Notes under the pieces: generated by a model
The model's database searches: none
Seen by the model: only the letters and a program-made list of their open reading frames with translations
What the model was told of the DNA's origin: nothing
Origin: Candidatus Heimdallarchaeota archaeon
GTDB lineage: Archaea; Asgardarchaeota; Heimdallarchaeia; JABLTI01
Assembly: GCA_030667035.1 (NCBI GenBank)
Contig: DAOUWQ010000079.1
Span: 1-6,753, forward strand
DNA length: 6,753 bases
Reading direction: 5' to 3'
Translations under genes and position numbers: made by a program
Shown here: piece by piece, positions 1 through 6,054 of the stretch
Layout: every line of letters begins with the position of its first letter
Numbering within the stretch: the stretch's first letter is position 1

Positions 1-1
1 A

Positions 2-1018
2 ATGTCTGAGTTTGCACCTCCACCCCCTCCTCCTTCAGAAAAAATTGTTTCTGGTCCCGCAGGAGGGCTGGTGGATATTTCCGACGTAGAAAGAATAGCT
101 AAAAGTATTCAAGACGAACTTTCGAAACACATTATTGGTATGAAAAATGTTGTTCAAAACTTAATGATTAGTCTATTATGTGATGGACACATTTTACTTG
201 AAGGAGTACCAGGAATTGCTAAAACAACTCTAGCAAAACTATTTGCAAAAACGTTAGGATGTAAGTACAAGAGAGTACAATTTACACCTGATTTACTTCC
301 TTCAGATGTTTTAGGAACAAATGTCTTTGACCAAAGGTCTGGTACTTTTAAACTAAGAAGAGGACCAATTTTCACAAATATCCTCTTAGCAGATGAAATA
401 AACAGAGCTCCGCCAAAAACGCAGAGTGCTCTTCTTGAAGCAATGGCAGAAAGACAAGTATCGATAGAAGGAAACACATATGCTCTTTCCTCACCTTTCA
501 TTGTAATTGCAACACAGAATCCAATTGAACAAGAAGGAACATATCCGCTACCGGAAGCTCAACTTGATAGATTTTTGATGAAATCAGTAGTTGGATTACC
601 AAATGCTGCTGAAGAAGAACAAATCATTCAATTAAAGCATCGACCTGTTGATAGTACCATACAAGAGATAACTACTGCGGAAACAATAGTTAGACTACAG
701 AAAACAGTCAGAGATGGTGTTTTTGTAGATCAAGGAATCATTGAATTTATTCGGGACGTTACTATGAGAACACGAACCGATCCGCGTTTGATTCTCGGAG
801 GAAGTCCACGTGCAAGCATCGCGATGTTAAGCGCATCGAAGGCATATGCTGCAATGTGTGGTCGAGATTTCGTTGTACCAGATGATATCAAAAGAATCGT
901 TGTAGAATCTGTTTACCATAGACTAATCTTAAAACCTGAAGCAGATCTTGAAGGTATAACCTCCCAAACGATTGTGAAAGATATTATCAGAGATATTCCA
1001 ATACGAGAAACAAGATAA
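2..1018 (+). CDS. MoxR-family AAA+ ATPase
   Basis: Cytoplasmic AAA+ ATPase of the MoxR family (338 aa), thought to work as a chaperone that remodels or loads metal on partner proteins, usually with a vWA-domain protein. The core is complete. The Walker A motif GVPGIAKTT is at residues 68-76. Walker B, LLADEINRAPPKTQSALLEA, starts at 128 with D131 and E132. The sensor 1 block ATQNPIEQEGTYPLPEAQLD starts at 170 with N173, and is followed by R190. The sensor 2 block GGSPRAS is at 266-272 with R270, inside the C-terminal lid helices. Length is normal for the family. The N-terminus is odd: residues 6-11 are six consecutive prolines, followed by a Gly/Ser-rich linker before the AAA+ fold begins near residue 28. 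The ATG lies one base inside the window, so its ribosome binding site and any upstream start cannot be seen. The DUF58 gene follows after 58 bp, the classic MoxR-DUF58 pairing. The family is certain, the cellular target unknown. Confidence 0.95.
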   Translation: MSEFAPPPPPPSEKIVSGPAGGLVDISDVERIAKSIQDELSKHIIGMKNVVQNLMISLLCDGHILLEGVPGIAKTTLAKLFAKTLGCKYKRVQFTPDLLPSDVLGTNVFDQRSGTFKLRRGPIFTNILLADEINRAPPKTQSALLEAMAERQVSIEGNTYALSSPFIVIATQNPIEQEGTYPLPEAQLDRFLMKSVVGLPNAAEEEQIIQLKHRPVDSTIQEITTAETIVRLQKTVRDGVFVDQGIIEFIRDVTMRTRTDPRLILGGSPRASIAMLSASKAYAAMCGRDFVVPDDIKRIVVESVYHRLILKPEADLEGITSQTIVKDIIRDIPIRETR

Positions 1019-1076
1019 TTCCATCGATGAAAAACAAAAAATCGATTCAAGAATAGACACTTAGGACTGTTGAAAA

Positions 1077-2474
1077 ATGATTTCCAAACGAGGATCGTTC
1101 ATCCTTTTCGGAGGTATGTTTATGATATCAATAGGGCTAGCCTTTGAGGGTGTAAGTCCTATATTTGACATCATAGCATTTTTCACTTTACAACAAGTAA
1201 TTTATCCTATTCCTGATGTTATTATCACTTATTTTCTATTAATTGGAATTCTAATGGTTATAGGTACAACATTTGGATATCCAATTTTCAGAATCCAAGC
1301 GAATACAGAAGGAATAAAAGTACATCGCGTCCTCGAAAAAAGGAAGTGTTTTGCAGGCGATTACATCCATGTTAAAATAACGGTAAAAAACAGCGGACCA
1401 AATGCTATTGATCATTTAGAAATTTATGATGCATACCCCGAAACACTGGATTTGGTTCTTGGTGAAAATTACCTATACACAAGATTGAATGCCGGAGCAA
1501 AAGTAGACTTCTCCTATATAGTGAGAACCCCTGTGCGTGGATTATACAAAATAGGACCAACAAAAGTAATAATTCATGACCGTCTTGGTTTTTATGAAGA
1601 AGCAGTTATCAAACAGGACTACGACGAAGTCTTAGTTTATCCTTCATATGAAGATATTGCTAAATTGAAAACGTTAGGTGCAAAGAGGCAATTAGGAAAA
1701 ATCTTTGGTATCCACAAAACAAAATTAAAAGGAACAGGTATGGATTTTTGGGGTATTCGAGATTATTATCCGGAAGATGCTTTCAGACACATTGATTGGA
1801 AGGCTTTCAGCCGAACAAATAAATTACAAATAAGAGAATTTGAAACCGAAAAAAATGTTCGAGTAATGGTTATGCTTGATACTTCACAAAGCATGGAACA
1901 AGGTTTAATTCGAAACACGAAACTCGAGTTTAGCATTCGAGCAGTGGTATTATTAACACATATGGCTAATGACAGAAAAGATTTGGTAGGCGTTGCCACC
2001 TATGATAGTAAAGTCAATACGTTTATTCCTCCCGGGCAAGGGTCATCACATTTAAATAGAATTTTAGAAAATCTTGCCTATGTCATGCCAAGAGGTCCTG
2101 CAAATCTCACAAATGCAATACAAAATTTGATTATGAGAACCAGAAGTAGAGGACTATTACTTATTATTTCTGACCTCGAAGGTAGCGTAAAAGATATTCT
2201 TGGTGGAATTCGAAAAGCTTCTGCAGCAGGTTTCGATGTAATAATTGTTTCACCATTTGGTCCATTCTTCGAAATACAAAATACTCGACTTGGACCTATT
2301 GAAAGAGCATTAGGAGAAGCTATCGCAGAAGAGTATTATGAAATACGCAGAAAACTTGGAAAGGATATACAAAGGTATCGTGCTGGTGTGGTTTCTGTTG
2401 GACCAGATGATTTCTTAGTTACAATAATTAACGAATATATAGAAGCAAAAAGGAGGGGCATTGGACTTGTCTGA
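1077..2474 (+). CDS. DUF58 / von Willebrand A domain membrane-anchored protein
   Basis: Partner-type protein of MoxR ATPases (465 aa). Two hydrophobic segments at about residues 7-26 and 46-68 should anchor it in the membrane. A beta-rich domain resembling the Ig-like part of such proteins follows at about 75-185 (KITVKNSGPNAIDHLEI). The DUF58 signature lies at 221-256, with the core GMDFWGIRDYYPEDAFRHID then WKAFSRT. A vWA fold starts near 262 with the MIDAS motif DTSQS (D268, S270, S272). The distal MIDAS aspartate is probably D366 in ISDLEGS. The threonine normally found in the GGTxL loop appears to be Ala342 (GPANLTNAI), so the metal site may be incomplete. The ATG at 1077 is well bounded, because an in-frame TGA sits at 1071-1073. 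No good Shine-Dalgarno is seen, only a weak AGGA at 1063-1066. The 3' end overlaps the next gene, which suggests co-translation. Domain assignment is strong; the role as MoxR client or adaptor rests on family knowledge. Confidence 0.92.
   Translation: MISKRGSFILFGGMFMISIGLAFEGVSPIFDIIAFFTLQQVIYPIPDVIITYFLLIGILMVIGTTFGYPIFRIQANTEGIKVHRVLEKRKCFAGDYIHVKITVKNSGPNAIDHLEIYDAYPETLDLVLGENYLYTRLNAGAKVDFSYIVRTPVRGLYKIGPTKVIIHDRLGFYEEAVIKQDYDEVLVYPSYEDIAKLKTLGAKRQLGKIFGIHKTKLKGTGMDFWGIRDYYPEDAFRHIDWKAFSRTNKLQIREFETEKNVRVMVMLDTSQSMEQGLIRNTKLEFSIRAVVLLTHMANDRKDLVGVATYDSKVNTFIPPGQGSSHLNRILENLAYVMPRGPANLTNAIQNLIMRTRSRGLLLIISDLEGSVKDILGGIRKASAAGFDVIIVSPFGPFFEIQNTRLGPIERALGEAIAEEYYEIRRKLGKDIQRYRAGVVSVGPDDFLVTIINEYIEAKRRGIGLV
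2451..2456 (+). promoter_or_regulatory. Shine-Dalgarno AGGAGG for the polytopic membrane protein
   Basis: A full AGGAGG lies inside the 3' end of the DUF58 gene. It is the strongest ribosome binding site in the window. Two in-frame TTG codons follow. The one at 2461 has a 4-nt spacer, which is short. The one at 2467 has a 10-nt spacer and is followed by a serine codon. No ATG or GTG lies in a suitable place, so a TTG start is very likely. Confidence 0.75.
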
Positions 2475-3810
2475 ACAAATTAGTAGTACACGAGTAGAAA
2501 AAGAACGTGTACGAAAAATGAAAACATTATTAGGTTCTGCACGAATATTTGCTGGTCTAGTGTCATTGGCTGCTTTTATTTTAGTAATGACATCAGTTGA
2601 TCCAACCATTTGGCGATTCCAATCGTTTTGGTATGGACTGAAGATGTTTATCTTTTTCTTCGAACTATTATTCTTGCTCGTTGGATATGGAATTGCATTC
2701 ATACTTGGGTATGGTGATGCTGGTGCAGTAGCAATTATGAGTGCAATACATGTAGCTATTTTTGGTGGAAGTGAAACTGTATTAGGCATTCCAATAGAAT
2801 CGTTGATTACTAATCCATTACAATTACCACAACAACAAAGTCTCATAGATGCAGCATTCGCATTCTTAATTATGATAGCGATTATCGTTGCATTGGTATC
2901 TGGAGTGGGATTTTTGAAGGAATGTAATCCCGCGCTATCGGCGATATCATTTTTCTCAATGAATATTGTATTAGGCATTGCCGCTATGAATGGAAAACTA
3001 TTACTAAATCTTGACTTTTCAAGTGGAAACTTCTTCCAAATGATCTTCTCAAAACTGGTTATTACAGCATTTCTTATTTACTTCTCGCTTGAGCTTAGCT
3101 TCCAAGCAAGTTATATCTATAATGTCATTGGACCCAATGTTCAAAGAAATCGTAGAATAACAAGTAATATTAAACGGCTTAAGAATTTTAAAATGCCCAT
3201 AGGAGAGAAAAAGCAGTTAGAAGAAGATGAAACAATAACAATTAAAGGTAAGAAAACATCAACATCACAGTTGAAAGTAACCACTGCATTCTCGCAAATA
3301 AGAGCTCTAGTTGGTCAGAAACTTTTTAGAATTTCTCCAGTAGAAGATTGGGATAAAATGAACAATCGATTAAAGAATTATTATTTGAGGTTAGAGGAAA
3401 ATGATCCATTTATTTCTCTCTCTCTTTCAGCATCTGCTTATACACCATCATTGATGAGATTATTCTTGATAGTACTATCGGGAACACTGTTCAGAATGGT
3501 AACCTTGCTTTTGTTGTCTTGGTTAGCATTAAATCCTGTGCCGGTGTTAAGGTTCCTTAATCTACCTGATTCAGTAATAACTAGCGTTGAAAGCGGACAA
3601 CCGGAAATGATAATGCTAGTGTTAATACCATTAGCAATTTTCTTTATGGTTATGGGATTAATTGTTCAAGCAATACAAAGAAGAGTAGCTAAAAAAATGA
3701 CCGAAAGAGCTAATGCTGGGATAGTTATTCATACAATCAAGGAAAAACCACAAGAAGAAAGTCAAACGGATTCAGATATTCCTGCAGGCGCAAGCCCACA
3801 ACCAGAATAA
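2461..3810 (+). CDS. Polytopic membrane protein of unknown function, third gene of the MoxR-DUF58 group
   Basis: I do not recognise a named family (449 aa). Hydrophobic stretches suggest about seven or eight membrane segments, at roughly residues 27-45, 59-83, 87-104, 129-152, 158-176, 192-216, 332-356 and 382-404. Between the sixth and seventh lies a hydrophilic, charged region (about 226-330) rich in Lys and Glu that could face the cytoplasm and contact the MoxR ATPase. The N-terminus is short and charged (EKERVRKMK). The C-terminal tail after about 405 is basic, then acidic and Pro/Ser-rich, probably disordered. No catalytic motif, signal peptide or transporter signature is evident. The start is a TTG at 2461 or 2467 behind AGGAGG, overlapping the DUF58 gene by 14 or 8 bp, so translational coupling is likely. 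The next ATG (2518, residue 20) would still keep all membrane segments. Context suggests a membrane partner of the MoxR/DUF58 pair, which is inference. Confidence 0.85.
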   Translation: MDLSEQISSTRVEKERVRKMKTLLGSARIFAGLVSLAAFILVMTSVDPTIWRFQSFWYGLKMFIFFFELLFLLVGYGIAFILGYGDAGAVAIMSAIHVAIFGGSETVLGIPIESLITNPLQLPQQQSLIDAAFAFLIMIAIIVALVSGVGFLKECNPALSAISFFSMNIVLGIAAMNGKLLLNLDFSSGNFFQMIFSKLVITAFLIYFSLELSFQASYIYNVIGPNVQRNRRITSNIKRLKNFKMPIGEKKQLEEDETITIKGKKTSTSQLKVTTAFSQIRALVGQKLFRISPVEDWDKMNNRLKNYYLRLEENDPFISLSLSASAYTPSLMRLFLIVLSGTLFRMVTLLLLSWLALNPVPVLRFLNLPDSVITSVESGQPEMIMLVLIPLAIFFMVMGLIVQAIQRRVAKKMTERANAGIVIHTIKEKPQEESQTDSDIPAGASPQPE

Positions 3811-3831
3811 TCACCTTCATGTCCCAACTAT

Positions 3832-3854
3832 AAAGTATTTAAAATACTTTTTTT
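3832..3854 (+). terminator. AT-rich dyad with T tract ending the MoxR-DUF58 group
   Basis: A perfect dyad with 9-bp arms (AAAGTATTT and AAATACTTT) around a single A begins 22 bp after the stop of the membrane protein gene. The right arm runs into seven T residues at 3848-3854. T tracts are the usual intrinsic termination signal in archaea. The arms are nearly all A/T, so a stable RNA hairpin is doubtful. The same stretch lies just upstream of the actin gene's TATA-like box and could instead be part of a promoter or operator. Confidence 0.5.
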
Positions 3855-3866
3855 ATAATTATATAA
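3851..3866 (+). promoter_or_regulatory. TATA-like promoter element for the actin-like gene
   Basis: The AT-rich stretch TTTTATAATTATATAA lies about 36-51 bp upstream of the chosen TTG start. With an archaeal spacing of about 25 bp from TATA box to start site, transcription would begin near 3878-3890. That leaves a short leader able to carry the GGTGA ribosome binding site. The position fits well, but such AT-rich sequence is common in this window, so the exact box is uncertain. Confidence 0.45.
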
Positions 3867-3880
3867 GGAAATAATTCCTT
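3865..3880. repeat. Small inverted repeat AAGGAA-N4-TTCCTT, possible operator
   Basis: Six-base arms AAGGAA (3865-3870) and TTCCTT (3875-3880) flank an ATAA centre. The dyad sits immediately downstream of the TATA-like stretch, about where transcription should start, a position from which a bound repressor could block polymerase. It is short and could be chance. No regulator gene is present nearby. Confidence 0.3.
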
Positions 3881-3889
3881 CTAAAAAGT

Positions 3890-3896
3890 AGGGTGA
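3890..3896 (+). promoter_or_regulatory. Shine-Dalgarno AGGGTGA that decides the actin-like gene start
   Basis: AGGGTGA contains the archaeal anti-Shine-Dalgarno match GGTGA, with a 5-nt gap before the TTG at 3902. The GTG at 3893 lies inside this motif and has no ribosome binding site of its own upstream. This favours TTG 3902 as the start rather than the longer GTG reading. Confidence 0.6.
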
Positions 3897-3901
3897 AAAT
3901 T

Positions 3902-4990
3902 TTGTCCAAAAAATCTAAAGCTAAATCGAAATCTAAAGATAAAGATGACACAATGGCAATAGGTATTGACCTTGGAACTAGTTTAACAAAACTGGTAGGA
4001 CCAGATGGTAAAAAGGTAGTAAAAATTCCCAGTCTTGTAGGTGATCCAAATCCAGGATGGAAAGGATTAGGAACTGACAAATCGTGGATAAATAATCTTG
4101 TTTTAACAACAGATGCTGGAAAGAAATACTTTGTCGGTGAATTAGCTAGACTTCAGAGTGAAATCAAGCGTCCACTAGCAGCAGATGGAAAAATGAAAAG
4201 TTTGAAGGACGCAATAATTGCAATTCAAGCTGCTTTATCGAATTTTGTGGAAAAAGATTACGCTAATTTTGTGATTGCTACTGGAGTGCCAGTCGCTAGC
4301 CCTCAAGAAGAGATGACCACACTTAGCTCTGGCTTGAAAGGAGTCATGACAATTAATGTGGCTAATGATGCTTCTGGTGAAGAAAAACAAATCAATCTAA
4401 AGATTGACCAATGTTTAGTTATGCCTGTCTGTTATGGGTCTTATTATGAAATCTTGAAAGCTTCAGGAGAAGATAGAGCTGTAGATTCAATAGTTATTGA
4501 TATTGGTGCCGGAGCAACAAATATTCTAACAGTATACGAAGGACGATTGATGAGAACAGCTAGCGGGAGTGTCCATGAATCGATAACAACTCTTGCAGGA
4601 AGAATAGCTGATAACCTTAACCAACAAACAGGAAAAATACTACGACCATTTGAATTAATAAAAGCAATAGAAGTTGGCCGAAAAAGTGTAATGATCGCAG
4701 GAGAACAATACGATATTTCCGAAACAACTGATTATTATGTAAATACAATCGCGGATATCATTGTAGATGAGGTATCAACATTACTGGGAACATTACCACC
4801 CGACGCATGGATCGAAAATGTTATTTTAACCGGTGGTGGTGCTGAAGTTTTTGGTAAAAATATGAAAACCATTCTTACGGAGCATAATATCGTACATACT
4901 CCAGATGAGGTCGTAGTTCCAGAAGATCCTGTTATGGCTAATGCGATGGGTTTCCAGAAAATCGCCCAAGCTTCAATAAAAAAGAAATAA
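3902..4990 (+). CDS. Actin-like ATPase of the ParM/Ta0583 type
   Basis: Member of the actin/Hsp70 ATPase superfamily (362 aa from TTG 3902), closest by eye to archaeal Ta0583 and bacterial ParM/Alp filament proteins. Such proteins bind ATP and polymerise in the cytoplasm. The phosphate 1 loop GIDLGTSLTK is at residues 21-30 with D23. A long N-terminal actin-like domain contains VIATGVPVAS. The phosphate 2 loop VIDIGAGATN is at 198-207 with D200. The adenosine motif LTGGGAEVFG is at 309-318, and the typical end VMANAMGF is also present. The first 17 residues form a tail with seven lysines alternating with Ser/Ala/Asp before the fold begins at M18 (ATG 3953), and the C-terminus ends in three lysines. 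The start was chosen from the GGTGA site; GTG 3893 would add three residues. It has its own promoter-like region and a terminator behind it. Plasmid segregation, cell shape or another cytoskeletal role cannot be decided. No ParR-like partner is next to it. Confidence 0.88.
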   Translation: MSKKSKAKSKSKDKDDTMAIGIDLGTSLTKLVGPDGKKVVKIPSLVGDPNPGWKGLGTDKSWINNLVLTTDAGKKYFVGELARLQSEIKRPLAADGKMKSLKDAIIAIQAALSNFVEKDYANFVIATGVPVASPQEEMTTLSSGLKGVMTINVANDASGEEKQINLKIDQCLVMPVCYGSYYEILKASGEDRAVDSIVIDIGAGATNILTVYEGRLMRTASGSVHESITTLAGRIADNLNQQTGKILRPFELIKAIEVGRKSVMIAGEQYDISETTDYYVNTIADIIVDEVSTLLGTLPPDAWIENVILTGGGAEVFGKNMKTILTEHNIVHTPDEVVVPEDPVMANAMGFQKIAQASIKKK

Positions 4991-5003
4991 TCGATTAGAA
5001 AAA

Positions 5004-5049
5004 GAATTTCGCTTTTTTTTTGAGCGAAATCTTAATTTCTTATTTTTTT
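5004..5049. terminator. Bidirectional terminator between the actin-like and pirin genes
   Basis: Arms ATTTCGCT (5006-5013) and AGCGAAAT (5023-5030) pair perfectly around a nine-base, mostly T loop. A few more pairs form if one A is bulged. On the plus strand a run of seven T residues follows at 5043-5049. On the minus strand the hairpin is followed by TTCTTTTTCT. It begins 13 bp after the actin stop and touches the pirin stop, as expected for a shared terminator of convergent genes. Confidence 0.75.
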
Positions 5050-5911
5050 ACTTATGTTTAATGAACGTCCCTTTTTGGTATTCTTCGAAAGCAATTTTTA
5101 GTTCTAAATTAGTGTTCATAACAATTGGTCCACGCCACGCAACAGGTTCACCAATTGGTTTACCAGAAACGAGTATAAATCGAGCACTGGTATCTGTAGT
5201 TTGAATCTTTACACTTTCACCATCACCAAAAATAACAAGGTGTTCGGAATCTACTAATTGTTCTTTATCGGCATCAAAATATGCAGAACCTTGCATAGTA
5301 AAAGCAAAAACTGTATGTCCTTTCTTTACTGGATGAGAAAATTCAGTATTAGTTTCCATAGTAACATCAAGGTATTCGGGATCAATAACAATATCTTGAA
5401 CAGGACCTTTTGTACTATTAACTTCTCCTGCAATTATCCGTACTTTCGTTTTATTTTCTATCACTACTTCAGGTATCTCTTGAGAGAGAACTTCTCTATA
5501 TCTTGGATGCATCATTTTATGTGATTTCGGTAGATTTGCCCAGAGTTGTAATCCTGCTAATAGGCCATCTTGTCTTATAGGCATTTCTTGATGAATAATG
5601 CCACTACCTGCGGTCATCCATTGAACATCACCAGCTTTTATTGTGCCTTTATTCCCTAAACTATCTTCATGCTTAACTTCTCCATGAATCATATAGGTAA
5701 TAGTTTCAATACCTCGATGTGGGTGCCAAGGAAAACCTGCAAGATAATCTTGAGGATTTTCAGAATGGAAATCATCCAAAAGAAGGAAAGGATCTAATTG
5801 AGGCACATCGTGAAAACCAAAAACACGTTTCAGACGAACTCCTGCCCCTTCCATAGTTGGTACACTTTGGGAAATTTTTTTTATTTTTCTTATATTTGAC
5901 AATGATATCAC
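5048..5911 (-). CDS. Pirin-family bicupin iron-binding protein
   Basis: Full-length pirin homologue (287 aa; human pirin is 290). Pirins are bicupin proteins with one metal site, usually iron. Known activities include quercetin 2,3-dioxygenase in bacteria and redox-sensing transcription cofactor work in mammals. The four expected metal ligands are present: H63 and H65 in WHPHRGIET, and H107 and E109 in GSGIIHQEMP. Other family blocks are EGAGVRLKRVFG (21-32), DPFLLLDDF (40-48), GDVQWMTAG (94-102), LQLWANLP (121-128) and GPIVMNTN (261-268). The C-terminal cupin half is complete but, as usual, lacks metal ligands. The listed start is GTG 5911. A TTG at 5902 (residue 4, then Ser) behind a GTGAT motif is about as likely and changes nothing in the domain. 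Transcription converges on the actin-like gene. No redox or flavonoid gene nearby hints at the substrate. Confidence 0.92.
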   Translation of the reverse strand: MISLSNIRKIKKISQSVPTMEGAGVRLKRVFGFHDVPQLDPFLLLDDFHSENPQDYLAGFPWHPHRGIETITYMIHGEVKHEDSLGNKGTIKAGDVQWMTAGSGIIHQEMPIRQDGLLAGLQLWANLPKSHKMMHPRYREVLSQEIPEVVIENKTKVRIIAGEVNSTKGPVQDIVIDPEYLDVTMETNTEFSHPVKKGHTVFAFTMQGSAYFDADKEQLVDSEHLVIFGDGESVKIQTTDTSARFILVSGKPIGEPVAWRGPIVMNTNLELKIAFEEYQKGTFIKHK

Positions 5912-5977
5912 ATTAATGTTTTTTGAGTATGTATCTATTGTGCCAATCTTAAGTAATAATTCTGATTCTACAGAAAG

Positions 5978-6005
5978 TAATAGTAGGCAACAAATTTTAC
6001 TATTA
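5978..6005. repeat. Inverted repeat in the pirin-endonuclease V gap
   Basis: Arms TAATAGTA (5978-5985) and TACTATTA (5998-6005) pair perfectly around a 12-nt spacer within the 143-bp gap between two minus-strand genes. It lies about 50 bp after the endonuclease V stop and 67 bp upstream of the pirin GTG. It could be a weak terminator for the former or an operator for the latter. The left arm also overlaps one copy of an AAGTAATA direct repeat (5951-5958 and 5975-5982), which reads TATTACTT on the minus strand and is a possible TATA-like element for pirin. Nothing else coding is seen in this gap. Confidence 0.3.
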
Positions 6006-6054
6006 AACTAAGAGAAAACTGTATGGTATCACTCAAATGCTAATACATGCCAAA

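Noticed and set aside
154..501. 115-aa open frame on the minus strand
   Set aside because: It is entirely antisense to the Walker A and B region of the MoxR gene, which is unmistakably coding on the plus strand.
1023..1046. Two ATCGAT copies between the MoxR and DUF58 genes
   Set aside because: ATCGAT is a self-palindromic hexamer and two copies in AT-rich sequence are easily chance. There is no T tract or promoter context to support a terminator or operator.
1766..1999. 77-aa open frame on the minus strand
   Set aside because: It is antisense to the DUF58 and vWA motifs and has no features of its own.
2415..2978. 187-aa open frame on the minus strand
   Set aside because: It lies antisense to the start of the polytopic membrane protein, has no recognisable domain or ribosome binding site, and its composition is that expected from reading membrane codons backwards.
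3415..3425. Short TC dinucleotide run as a possible phase-variation tract
   Set aside because: There are only five TC units, encoding Ser-Leu-Ser-Leu in the membrane protein. This is too short to suggest slippage control.
3859..4080. 73-aa open frame on the minus strand
   Set aside because: It is antisense to the actin promoter region and phosphate 1 region, with no domain or start signal.
5258..5524. 88-aa open frame on the plus strand
   Set aside because: It is antisense to conserved pirin sequence, and its Phe/Ile/Asn/His-rich composition is typical of a shadow frame.
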